The notes under the pieces are model-generated. The model ran no database searches. It saw nothing but the letters and a program-made list of their open reading frames with translations, and was not told where the DNA came from. A stretch of 64,000 bases of DNA, taken from contig NZ_CP163443.1 in assembly GCF_041053055.1 (NCBI RefSeq), positions 5,811,001 to 5,875,000 on the forward strand, given 5' to 3'. The position numbers and the translations under genes are program-made. Below, piece after piece: positions 38,701 to 46,592 of the stretch (the first letter of the stretch is position 1; the number at the start of each line of letters is the position of its first letter). This stretch comes from Streptomyces sp. R41. Lineage in GTDB: Bacteria > Actinomycetota > Actinomycetes > Streptomycetales > Streptomycetaceae.

Positions 38701-39809
38701 GAGATCCGGGCGTCCTTGTCGATGCCTCCCGGATTGCGGACCGCGCCCGGCAGCGACCCGTGGCCGCGGGCCTTGCCGGTGACGTACACGGTTCCCGCCG
38801 GGGTGCGCGCGAGGTCGAAGCCGGTCAGCGCACCCTGTGCGAGCTCGGCGGCCCTCGCCCTGCCGTTCGCCGCCCGCAACGCCCCCGCGGTGACACGGGA
38901 GACGGCGGCCTGGTCATCGGCCGACGACTTCTTCTTGCCGCCGGGCAGCCGGTCGATGAAGGTGACACCGCCGTCGGCGTCCGGCTGCAGCTGGAACGGT
39001 ACGGCGTGGGTGCGGGCCACCGTCTTCACCGTCGTGCCGTCGATCCGTACGACCCGGTTGCCGCGCGCGGCGACGATCCCGCCGCCCACCGGAACCGCCG
39101 AGGTGACCTGGCCGGCCACCTTCGTGTTCGCGGACTTCCCCGAGGCGGCGGCGACCGTGACCAGCCGGGTTTCGTTCGTCTTGGACGTCTTCTCGTCGGT
39201 GAACTGGGAGAACACCGCGTCGTCGCCGGTGCCGCAGCCCGGCGAGAAGTAGCCGAGGGTGGCCTGGAACGGCAGCTTGCGTACGGCGCCGGTCTTCAGG
39301 TTCACGATCGCGGTGAAGGCACCGCGGCTCATCAGCTCGGGCTTGTTGGTGAAGGTGCGCGGCGCGTACGCCACCGCCGCGTACGTGCCGGACCTGGTCA
39401 CACAGGCGTTGCCGATCCAGGTGTCCGTCTCGAACCCCGGCTCGGACAGCGAGGCGGCGGTCTTCCACGCGTAGCCGCTCTTCTCGTCGGCCACCATCAC
39501 ATGGAAGCCCGTGCCGTCACCCGAGGTCGTGAACGCCCGGTCCGAGGAGGACTTGTAGCTCTTGCCGAGCAGCTCGGCTCGCTTCTTCGCGGGAACCGCG
39601 CCGGGGTTGGTGTCGTTCGGGGCCCCCTTGCCCGTGCCGCTCGCGGACTTCGAGGTCGGGGAGGTCGGGGAGGTCGGGGACCAGCCGTTGGCTGCTCCTG
39701 GCGGGACCGCGTCCGCGTAGGCCTGCGTCGTACCGACCCCACAGGCCACCGCTATCGCGACGGCCGTGGCGACCGGGACACGCGCATATCTCACTATGCT
39801 GCGTCTCAA
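35772..39809 (-). CDS. Very large secreted protein with propeller-like, lysozyme-like, golvesin-like and SGNH hydrolase regions
   Basis: 1345 aa. Seen: a signal peptide (basic start, VPVATAVAIAVACGVG, cleavage near residue 32), a Ser/Thr/Pro linker, a beta-propeller-like region (about 75-430), and a region like lytic transglycosylases (about 470-720, with AQES near 540 and GYGVTQVTDGMRLPG). Then a Trp-rich golvesin/Xly-like beta module (about 860-1010, TGTWTLNKSDRGW), and a C-terminal SGNH esterase with GDSYSSGEGA near 1040, GGNDA near 1150 and SFHPK near 1326. Together this suggests an extracellular cell-wall or polymer-acting enzyme. The start is uncertain: TTG 39809 or GTG 39794. It lies between gcaS and a BLIP gene. 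Confidence 0.88.
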   Translation of the reverse strand: MRRSIVRYARVPVATAVAIAVACGVGTTQAYADAVPPGAANGWSPTSPTSPTSKSASGTGKGAPNDTNPGAVPAKKRAELLGKSYKSSSDRAFTTSGDGTGFHVMVADEKSGYAWKTAASLSEPGFETDTWIGNACVTRSGTYAAVAYAPRTFTNKPELMSRGAFTAIVNLKTGAVRKLPFQATLGYFSPGCGTGDDAVFSQFTDEKTSKTNETRLVTVAAASGKSANTKVAGQVTSAVPVGGGIVAARGNRVVRIDGTTVKTVARTHAVPFQLQPDADGGVTFIDRLPGGKKKSSADDQAAVSRVTAGALRAANGRARAAELAQGALTGFDLARTPAGTVYVTGKARGHGSLPGAVRNPGGIDKDARISSRGGAAVTTAWADGKDSRITQKDSFSARAARITLKALDTGRTAVLDAAPGNRIGSAAAQRTATALSPALGTPAKSGKATPMASPVDADRTCSVPRNDPKKQAFQPTPRQIEWAVDQAVVGTLNKGATRGANWKNTGMSAYAPQTLFPLQSLSGGSGADWHIPAQVMLGVTAQESNMWQATRYAVPGVTANPLIGNFYGVKYSSDGSQTDPWAIDWTKSDCGYGVTQVTDGMRLPGKGQPTKTVQQQEAIALDYAANIAAGVNILVEKWNQTRADGIVINDGSPKYIENWFAALWSYNTGYHLKADAGSNAGKWGLGWTNNPANPLWKENRTPFLEDAAGADDYSHAAHPQDWPYEEKVIGWAARPISAMFKPGDFQPGYRAAWWNSNAYRTAAKPPISLFCDSSNNCDPSKISTGATNDTGGGPCLLPGDPNTSDPLYLKCWFTKAATWKNCTSSAQCGNPIHRFDDTYPEQADANSYPPECSANLPSGTYIVDDLADGITPAGSSTRSCGTVSSAGSFNLDFGSASSRIDLHQIGAAYGNHFWFSHTNKNGTTDASRLQTTGTWTLNKSDRGWMRVWVHLPDHGAHTRQAMYKVGGTNSLSPNRALPQRVMANKWVPIGVFNFTGTPTVSLSNVTEDGKGTEDVAWDSVGFQPMIGKPKNMVVAMGDSYSSGEGASENGGADYYPESDYYDKQQPDTEDKCHRSKYAWSRQATLPGYSKSIGAMADDRDSDMDYHFIACSGARHYNILREGQSSELPQIQQGYLDQNTTLVTLSIGGNDARFADIIQECITALTVCNDNSIDAVDPDTGKKIDGQSTGSLEEWAPKWLHEQIRPRLAGMLNSLHQKAPNAKIVLMGYPKLLEGNGQCVVGIGTEEAPWLNGMADTLAAEMQGAVNDANSLYNANAVFSDPRDEFAGKAICGDPEDVHGIVLSGHSQADNRDWNWLPGNVAPSMKSFHPKIAGARLYADSLQHSL

Positions 39810-39963
39810 CTTCCTGTCTTTCTTCTGGGATTCACGCCCAGATCAGGGCGTGCACCGCACCCAGGGACCGGACCGGCGCCAACAGGCAGAGCGGGCAAGC
39901 CCTCAGGGGGCGGAGATGTGGGGTGCGGGAGGTCGACGGACCTCAACCGCTGGGTGAGCGGGG

Positions 39964-40527
39964 TCAGTTCAGGCTGCTGTTCTTGGACTTGCCTCGGAGC
40001 GTGTCGTCCGTGAACCAGACGTGGGCCCAGCCGGCGCCCGTCGCCGCCCGGCACTGGAAGTCGATCTGCCATCCGGCCTTCGAGGGGTACGCGGGATACT
40101 CCTCGCCCCACACGACGCAGCTGCCTCGGCCGAGGACCGTCATGACCTGGTCCACGGTCATGCCGGTGGTGACCTTGTTGTAGTTCGCGAGCGTGAGCTG
40201 CGGGTTCGTGGGATTCAGCAGCTTTTCCTGCGACTTGCGGTTCAGCTGGTCGGCGGCGTTGAAGTCGAAGTTCGCGTACGGCGGGTAGTCGTCGCTGTAC
40301 GCCCGGCAGGAGAGCCCGGTCCTGTCGCCGAATTCGTCCGGATCGCACACGCCCGGGCCGACGATGTCCAGCACCTGCTGGCGGCTCATCCCGAACTGGA
40401 TCTTCTGGAACATTTCCAGGTTCATCCCCGAGCCGGCGCTCGACGGGCCGGCCGTCCCGACGACGGCACCGGCCGCCGCCAGCGCCATCACCGCCGCGGT
40501 CGCGAGGGACCTTCTCAGCTTGCGCAT
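39964..40527 (-). CDS. bli: Beta-lactamase inhibitory protein (BLIP family)
   Basis: A 187-aa secreted protein with a signal peptide (cleavage near Ala31) and a mature part of about 156 aa made of two repeated domains. Each opens with the BLIP signature: QFGMSRQQVLDIVG near 44 and TTGMTVDQVMTVLG near 120. All four BLIP cysteines are present (61/74 and 137/159). Asp80 in SDDYPPY corresponds to Asp49 of S. clavuligerus BLIP, which contacts the beta-lactamase active site. The second contact loop (Phe142 of BLIP) is shorter here and has no obvious Phe. A strong GGAGGAG ribosome site precedes ATG 40527. Known family role: tight protein inhibitors of class A beta-lactamases. Confidence 0.92.
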   Translation of the reverse strand: MRKLRRSLATAAVMALAAAGAVVGTAGPSSAGSGMNLEMFQKIQFGMSRQQVLDIVGPGVCDPDEFGDRTGLSCRAYSDDYPPYANFDFNAADQLNRKSQEKLLNPTNPQLTLANYNKVTTGMTVDQVMTVLGRGSCVVWGEEYPAYPSKAGWQIDFQCRAATGAGWAHVWFTDDTLRGKSKNSSLN

Positions 40528-40778
40528 GGTCGTTGCTCCTCCCCGTAGTCCTGTGCCGCCCCTGGTGCCACACCTGCGGGGAGGCGGGAGCAGCGTGGCA
40601 CCGGGCACTCTTCTGGCCATCCCCTGCAACTCCCCTGTGGACAAGGCGGGTTGGAAGCTCTTCGGAGGCTCTTCGCGGCCTCTTGCGGCGCACTTGCCGG
40701 GCTCTTCCCGGGCTCTTTCCGGCGGAGATGAGTGCCCGTACTCAGGCGCCCGGCCGACCTCTCTGCCAACCTGGCGGC

Positions 40779-41393
40779 ATGCCTTCTCGCGAGAGCCGTA
40801 CGAGCCGTACGAGCCGTACGAGCCGTATGGGCGATACGAGCCGTACCAGCGCCGGCCGCGCCGCCCTCTGGGCCGTGACCGCCGTGACCGCCGCCGCCTG
40901 TCTCGCCGCGTGCGGAACTCAGCGGCCCGGCGCGACGCCGTCCGAGACCCCCACCTCGTCCGCCGGCTCCTCCTCGTCGCCCGCGAGCCCGCACGCGGAG
41001 CCGGACCGCGGCGACAGCGCGCCGCACAACGCCGAGAACAACATCGGCCGGATGCCGGCGGACATGACCCCCGCCGACGAGGCGGCCGCGCAGGAGAAGG
41101 CCGAGAAGGTCAAGCCGGTACTGGAGGAACTGCGAAAGCAAGGGCGCATCAGCCCCAAGGACGTACGCCCCGCGCTCGCATCGCTCGGCTTCCGTGCCGC
41201 GGACATGCGCGTCCAGGACCCGTGGTCGCGATGGAACGTGGACCACTCGGAGAAGGTGCCGGGCACCTTCTACGGGATCTGGGTCGGCAAGACCGCCTGT
41301 ATCTCGGGCGCGGTGAGCGAGGACAGGGTGTGGGTCGAGGTCAACGGCCCCTATCCGGAGACCGCCTGCATCGTGCCGCCGGTCGCCCACTGA
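40779..41393 (+). CDS. Small secreted lipoprotein, unknown function
   Basis: About 204 aa. A hydrophobic signal followed by the lipobox LAAC lies near residues 31-46, then a Ser/Thr/Pro linker and a globular part with two cysteines near the end (TACISG, TACIVPP). The first 16 residues are an SRT repeat encoded by four copies of the 9-mer GAGCCGTAC (40793-40828). The ATG at 40827 just after the repeat would give a more usual signal peptide; neither start has a clear ribosome site. I recognise no family. It is divergent from the BLIP gene; the 251-base gap between them (40528-40778) contains GGGCTCTTCC-type imperfect repeats. Confidence 0.75.
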   Translation: MPSRESRTSRTSRTSRMGDTSRTSAGRAALWAVTAVTAAACLAACGTQRPGATPSETPTSSAGSSSSPASPHAEPDRGDSAPHNAENNIGRMPADMTPADEAAAQEKAEKVKPVLEELRKQGRISPKDVRPALASLGFRAADMRVQDPWSRWNVDHSEKVPGTFYGIWVGKTACISGAVSEDRVWVEVNGPYPETACIVPPVAH

Positions 41394-41498
41394 TTCCTGT
41401 CACACCCCCTCTCCCGCGCGTAAGCGAGATGACGGCGCCGCGCCACGCCCCGCGCGTACGCGGACTGACGGATCCACCGGCGGTGCCATCCTTCAGGC

Positions 41499-41930
41499 AT
41501 GGGTGTCTCCGGCGCGGCGAGCGGCGGGTACTCCGGTACTCCGCTCGCCAAGAAGATCGGTATCAAGGCAGGGCAGCGGGTGCGGCTGACGCACGGGCCG
41601 AAGGACTGGGACATTCCCGGGCTGCCCGAGGACTGCGCGGTCTCCGCGGGTGGACCGAAGGGGGCGGACGTCACGGTCGCCTTCTTCAGGGCCCGCGCGG
41701 AGCCGGCGGCTCAGGCGGCCGGGCTGGTCCGGGACCTGTCCGACGAGGCGATGCTCTGGATCGCCTGGCCCCGGCGCGCGGCCGGGCACGAGAGCGACAT
41801 CACCGAGAACGATCTGCGGGAGATCTTCCTGCCGCTCGGGGTCGTGGATGTGAAGGTGGCGGCGCTGGGAGAGGACTGGTCGGGCCTGAAGTTCGTACGG
41901 CGCAGGGAGAACCGGGATCAGGGGAGCTGA
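41499..41930 (+). CDS. DUF3052 family protein
   Basis: 143-aa soluble protein. The pattern GTPLAKKIGIKAGQRV near the N-terminus, LWIAWPRRAAGHESDITEN in the middle and VDVKVAALGEDWSGLKFVRRRENR at the end is characteristic of a DUF3052 family whose function is unknown. Single gene between the lipoprotein and a glycosyltransferase gene. Confidence 0.85.
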   Translation: MGVSGAASGGYSGTPLAKKIGIKAGQRVRLTHGPKDWDIPGLPEDCAVSAGGPKGADVTVAFFRARAEPAAQAAGLVRDLSDEAMLWIAWPRRAAGHESDITENDLREIFLPLGVVDVKVAALGEDWSGLKFVRRRENRDQGS

Positions 41931-42072
41931 CGTACGCCGAACCGGCATACGGAGAACGGGCGCACGTCAAGGGGGAACGTCCGGACGTACATTCGGACGT
42001 ACGTCGGGGCGTACCTGAGGGGGACTTCCGGTGAACGGCTAGCATCGCGGCACAGTTGTCGGCCGGGATGGG

Positions 42073-42987
42073 GTGGATGTCGTGTCACAGGCGGAGGAGG
42101 GGCCGCGGGTTGCCGTTGCCGTGGTGACCATGGGGAATCGGCCCGCCGAGGTCGACGCGCTGCTCACCTCCGTGGCCAAGCAGGACGTCGCGCCCGCACG
42201 GATCGTGATCGTGGGCAACGGCGCTCCGCTGCCCGAGTTCGCCGAACGCCTCGGACTGCCCGGGGAAGTCACCACCATCGAAGTCGACGAGAACCTCGGA
42301 TGCCCCGGCGGGCGCAATGTCGCCCTCCAGCGCCTGAGCGAGCTGGGGGACGTCGACGTCGTCGTGGAGCTCGACGACGACGGGCTGCTCGTCGACGGGG
42401 ACGTCCTGCGCAAGGTACGGGACCTGTACGCCGCCGATCCGCGGCTCGGCATCGTCGGCTTCCGCATCGCCGACGAGAACGGGGAGACGCAGCGCCGGCA
42501 CGTGCCCCGGGTCGGGGCCAAGGACCCGATGCGGGGAGGACCGGTCACCGGCTTCCTCGGAGGCGGCCACGCCCTGTCCATGCCCATGCTCGCCGAGATC
42601 GGCGACTGGCCCGCCGAGTTCTTCTTCGCGCACGAGGAGACCGACATGGCCTGGCGTGCCATCGACGCCGGGTGGACCGTGCTGTACGAGCCCGAGCTGC
42701 TGCTCCAGCACCCGAAGACCTCGCCCGCGCGGCACGCCATCTACTACCGGGTGACCGCCCGCAACCGGGTCTGGCTGACCCGCCGGCGGCTGCCCCTCCC
42801 GCTGATCCCGGTGCACCTGGGCATCTGGACCCTGGCCACACTCCTACGGACCCGGTCCGTAGGCGGACTGAAGGCCTGGTTCGGCGGTTTCGCGGAGGGG
42901 CTGCGGGAGTCCGGTGGGGAGCGGCGCCCCATGCGCTGGCGGACGGTGTGGCGGCTCACCCGCCTGGGCCGCCCGCCCGTCATCTGA
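42073..42987 (+). CDS. Family 2 glycosyltransferase
   Basis: 304-aa GT-A fold glycosyltransferase. Seen: an N-terminal nucleotide-sugar domain (VAVAVVTMGNRP), the ENLGCPGGRNVAL substrate loop near residue 75, a DDDG metal-site motif near 100, and an FFAHEETDMAWRA catalytic segment near 195. Hydrophobic patches near the end suggest membrane association. Start GTG 42073 (GTG 42082 is an alternative). It is followed by a strong hairpin. Confidence 0.88.
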   Translation: MDVVSQAEEGPRVAVAVVTMGNRPAEVDALLTSVAKQDVAPARIVIVGNGAPLPEFAERLGLPGEVTTIEVDENLGCPGGRNVALQRLSELGDVDVVVELDDDGLLVDGDVLRKVRDLYAADPRLGIVGFRIADENGETQRRHVPRVGAKDPMRGGPVTGFLGGGHALSMPMLAEIGDWPAEFFFAHEETDMAWRAIDAGWTVLYEPELLLQHPKTSPARHAIYYRVTARNRVWLTRRRLPLPLIPVHLGIWTLATLLRTRSVGGLKAWFGGFAEGLRESGGERRPMRWRTVWRLTRLGRPPVI

Positions 42988-43015
42988 GGGTCTGCACGAG
43001 CCCGTACGACGGACG

Positions 43016-43052
43016 GAGGCCCCGGTCGTTCACCTCCGACGACCGGGGCCTC
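43016..43052 (+). terminator. Hairpin after the glycosyltransferase gene
   Basis: A 14-bp perfect stem (GAGGCCCCGGTCGT and complement) with a nine-base loop. It fills part of the 304-base gap 42988-43291; the rest should hold the promoter of the AfsR-like gene, and I saw no other structure there. Confidence 0.85.
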
Positions 43053-43291
43053 GCGCGTCCCCGGATCCGGCCACGGCGGCGACACTCCCCCGAGTTACGC
43101 GTCGTACGCGCGCACCGTCGGGCCAGATCCGATGTAGTGATCACATCAGGCCACGCCAACGGATCGCTAACATGAGGCCAACGGTTCGATCGGGAGCCGT
43201 GAGTCGGTCGGCGGGAAGTCGCCGGAAGAAGGCGCGAAGTCGCCGTGGGCGCGGCCGGGGCGGTCGCGCGGGAAGGCAGTGGGGCGGCGTG

Positions 43292-46200
43292 ATGCGGGAC
43301 GGGCTGCGGTTCGGGCTGCTGGGGCCGCCGGTCCTGTACGACGCCGAGGGCGAGTTCAGGTCGATCGGCGGCGGCAAGACGCGTGCCCTGCTGGCGGCGC
43401 TGCTTCTGGAACCGGGCCGGGTCGTCTCGGTCGACGTGCTCAAGGACGCGCTGTGGGGCGGGGCGCCACCCGCATCCGCGCAGGCTTCCCTGCAGAACCA
43501 TGTGACGCGACTGCGGCGCCTCCTCGACGATCCGGAGCGGCTGCGCGCGGTCCCTCCCGGATACGTCCTGCGGGTCGGCGAGGGCGAGTTGGACGTCCGT
43601 GTCTTCGAACAGCACGCCACCGCCGCACGTGCCGCGCACGCCGAGCGCGCCTGGGAGCGGGCGCTGCGCGAATCCACGTCCGCGCTCGCCCTGTGGCGCG
43701 GCACCCCGCTGAGCGGCCTGCCGCCCGAGACCGGCGGACACGCCTTCGTCCAGCGCCTGGAGGAGGCCCGCCTGCTGGTCCTGGAGTGGCGGTACGAGGC
43801 CGAGCTGCGCCTGAGCGACCTCGGGGAAGCTCGGGTGCGTTCCCGAGGCAGCTCAGCGCTCAACCCTGCCCGACTCGACCGACTGGCCCCCGAGTTGGCC
43901 GAACTCACCGCCGAGCACCCCCTCCGCGAGGCCTTCCACCGGCTCCTGATGCTCGTGCTGCACCGCACCGGGCGCCAGGCCGAGGCCCTCGCCGTCCACC
44001 GTGACCTGCGGGCCCGCCTGGTGGAGGAGCTCGGGATCGAGCCGGGCCCCGCGGTGCGTGAGGCACATCTGGAGATCCTCCGGGAGCAGGGCGACACGGA
44101 GGGGGCGGCGGACGGCGCCGACGACGCCGGGCGAGGAGAGCGGGAGGCCGCGGTCGTCCCCTCGGATCCCGGCCCGCCGCGCCCCGCCCAACTCCCGCCC
44201 CCGCCCGCGCACTTCACCGGCCGCGACGACCTCCGCGAGCCGCTGCGCCTGGCGCTGGACCCGGAGCGCCGGTACGCCGGGTCCGACGTCGCCGTGGCCG
44301 ACGGGATGCCGTGTGTCGCCGTGATCAGCGGCATGGCCGGCGTCGGCAAGAGCGCGCTCGCGCTGCACGTGGCACACGGGCTGAGGGAACGTTTCCCCGA
44401 CGGCCAGTTGTACGTCAACCTGCACGGCGCCACCCCCGGGATGACCCCGCTCACCTCGGGCCAGGCGCTCGCCGCGCTGCTTCGCGACCTCGGCGCCGAG
44501 CCGCGCCGGATCCCCGAACACCCGGACGCGGCGGCCGCGTTGCTCCGGTCGATGCTCGCGCCCACCCGCACACTGATGGTGCTCGACGACGCCGCGCATG
44601 CCGCGCAGGTGCGACCGCTGCTGCCCGCGGGCGTGGGCTGCGCGGTGATCGTGACGAGCCGTTCGCCGCTCACCGCCCTGGACGGCGCGCACCGCTTCCC
44701 GCTCGCGCCGCTGTCGGACGAGGACAGCGCGGCGCTGCTCCGCGCGATCTCCGGCCGCCGCAACGGGCTCGACGGCGGGCACCCCCTTGTCGAACTCACC
44801 GGCCGGCTGCCGCTCGCCCTCCGCGTCGTCGCGGCCCGCCTCGCCGCGCGCCACGCGCTCACACCGGACGCGCTCGCCGGTCAACTGGCCGCTACAGAAG
44901 GGCGGTTGCACCACCTGGAGTACGACGACCTGAGCGTCCGCCGTTCCCTGGCCGTCGCCCACGACGCCCTGCGCGCCTCGGAGCGCCAGGCCGACCGGGA
45001 CGCGGCGCTCGCCCTGTGCCGCATCGGCGCGCTCGACCTCCCCGCGTACGGGGCGCCCCTCCTCGCCCGCCTCTCCGGCATCGCCGAGCGCCGAGCCGAG
45101 GCCGCCCTCGACCGCCTCGTCGACGTCGCCCTCCTGGAGGAGACGGCGTACGGCCGCTACGCACCGCACGACTTGGTACGGGACTTCGCGAGGGAGATCG
45201 CGGGAATTTCAGCCCCTCCGGCGTTGGAGGAGCAGGGTCCGGGGCGGAGCCCCAGGTACGGGACGGGCGGGGGCGGAGGCGGAGCCGCATCCGTCAGCGG
45301 CTCCGCCGCGGACCCATCTGGTGCGGACGCCATGGCTTCGCGTGCCGCGGGCAGCCCTGCTCCCGCCGACACGGGCACCCCCGTTCCCGGCGGTAATGCC
45401 GCCGCTGCCCCCGGCGGCCAGGACGCGGTACTCGCCGCCGGCCATGACGCGGCCGTGGCCGAGCGCGCCCTCCGCTGGTACGCCGGTGTCGCCGCCCGCT
45501 CCCTGGAGGCGATCCTCGAACCCGGCCTTGACCGCGAGGACCGCGGCCGCCCGACCGCCACGCAGCCCCCCGCGCACGCGGCGGACGTCGCGGCCATTCC
45601 ACCCTTCTGCTCCTCCAAGGACGCCTTCGCCTGGGGCGATCTGGAGCTGGAGAACGTGGTCGCCCTGGTGGAGCGCCACGCGGAGACCTCCCCGTACATC
45701 CCGGTCCTGGTCCGCCTGTTCAACCCCTACGTCCAACGCAGCGGCCGCGTAGCCGAGTTGGAGATCCTTCAGCGGGCCGCGCTCGGCGCGGCGCGGCGGC
45801 TCGGGGACGAGGCGGCCGAGGCGTACGCGCTCGGAGACCTCGCGGGGCTGCACTTCATGACGGGCCGCGCGAGCGACGCCCTCGTGCTCAACGACGAGGC
45901 GCTGGCGATCTGGCGCAGGCTCGGCGTCCTGTCCTGGGTACGGCGGGGCCTGAACAACCGCGGCATGCTCCTCGAAGGACTCGGCCGCTACGCCGAATCC
46001 AGCGAGGCCCTGATGCAAAGCCTCGAATTCTCACGGGAGTTGGGCGACCCGCACATGGAGGCCATCACCTACAGCCACCTCGGCAACCTGTACGAGCACA
46101 CGGACCCCCGGGCCGCCATCGACCACCACAAGCGCAGCCTCGCGATCGGCGACACGATTCAGGACGTCATCATCCGCCACTCCGCGCACTGCAACATCGG

Positions 46201-46561
46201 CTACGCCCACCTCACCCTCGGCGAACCGGCCGCCGCCGTACCGCACTTCGAGGAGAGTCTGCGCATCCTCGGCAGCCATGGCGACTGGCACGGCGAGTCG
46301 CAGACCCGGCTCGGGCTGGTGCGCGCCCTGCGCGGGGTGGGGCACTGGGAGCGGGCCGCGCGCGAGTGCGATCTGCTGCTCTGCCGTGCGGACCGCCGAG
46401 CCGACCGCTACACCGGAGGGCTCGCTCGCCATCAGCGGGGCCTGCTGCTGCACAGCCGGGGGGATGTCGAGGGGGCGTTCGAGCAGTGGGAGTCGGCCCT
46501 GGAGGCGCTGGTGGAAACGGACAGCCCGGTGGTGGGGGAGTTGCGGGAACTCCTGGCGTAA
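43292..46561 (+). CDS. AfsR-like SARP/NB-ARC/TPR regulator
   Basis: 1089-aa regulator of the AfsR/SARP-STAND class. Order: OmpR-type winged helix (about 5-95, FGLLGPPVLY, GGGKTRALLAALLLEPG), BTAD (about 100-245), Pro-rich linker, NB-ARC ATPase (about 305-640; P-loop GMAGVGKSALAL near 350, LMVLDDAAHA near 430), a long low-complexity linker (about 650-730), then TPR repeats (about 800-1085). The low-complexity linker includes 45250-45268, a 19-base match to the oat-oppA1 repeat element (21480-21498). ATG 43292 or the adjacent GTG 43289. Targets unknown; it is too far from the cluster to assign to it. Confidence 0.88.
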   Translation: MRDGLRFGLLGPPVLYDAEGEFRSIGGGKTRALLAALLLEPGRVVSVDVLKDALWGGAPPASAQASLQNHVTRLRRLLDDPERLRAVPPGYVLRVGEGELDVRVFEQHATAARAAHAERAWERALRESTSALALWRGTPLSGLPPETGGHAFVQRLEEARLLVLEWRYEAELRLSDLGEARVRSRGSSALNPARLDRLAPELAELTAEHPLREAFHRLLMLVLHRTGRQAEALAVHRDLRARLVEELGIEPGPAVREAHLEILREQGDTEGAADGADDAGRGEREAAVVPSDPGPPRPAQLPPPPAHFTGRDDLREPLRLALDPERRYAGSDVAVADGMPCVAVISGMAGVGKSALALHVAHGLRERFPDGQLYVNLHGATPGMTPLTSGQALAALLRDLGAEPRRIPEHPDAAAALLRSMLAPTRTLMVLDDAAHAAQVRPLLPAGVGCAVIVTSRSPLTALDGAHRFPLAPLSDEDSAALLRAISGRRNGLDGGHPLVELTGRLPLALRVVAARLAARHALTPDALAGQLAATEGRLHHLEYDDLSVRRSLAVAHDALRASERQADRDAALALCRIGALDLPAYGAPLLARLSGIAERRAEAALDRLVDVALLEETAYGRYAPHDLVRDFAREIAGISAPPALEEQGPGRSPRYGTGGGGGGAASVSGSAADPSGADAMASRAAGSPAPADTGTPVPGGNAAAAPGGQDAVLAAGHDAAVAERALRWYAGVAARSLEAILEPGLDREDRGRPTATQPPAHAADVAAIPPFCSSKDAFAWGDLELENVVALVERHAETSPYIPVLVRLFNPYVQRSGRVAELEILQRAALGAARRLGDEAAEAYALGDLAGLHFMTGRASDALVLNDEALAIWRRLGVLSWVRRGLNNRGMLLEGLGRYAESSEALMQSLEFSRELGDPHMEAITYSHLGNLYEHTDPRAAIDHHKRSLAIGDTIQDVIIRHSAHCNIGYAHLTLGEPAAAVPHFEESLRILGSHGDWHGESQTRLGLVRALRGVGHWERAARECDLLLCRADRRADRYTGGLARHQRGLLLHSRGDVEGAFEQWESALEALVETDSPVVGELRELLA

Positions 46562-46592
46562 AAGCCGAAGCGGGCAAAGTGACTCGGCGGTC

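Noticed and set aside
35406..40013. A 1535-codon + strand open frame opposite the SGNH gene
   Set aside because: It is a high-GC antisense shadow: no domain signature, Arg/Gly/Val-rich, and the - strand frame has a signal peptide and clear enzyme motifs.
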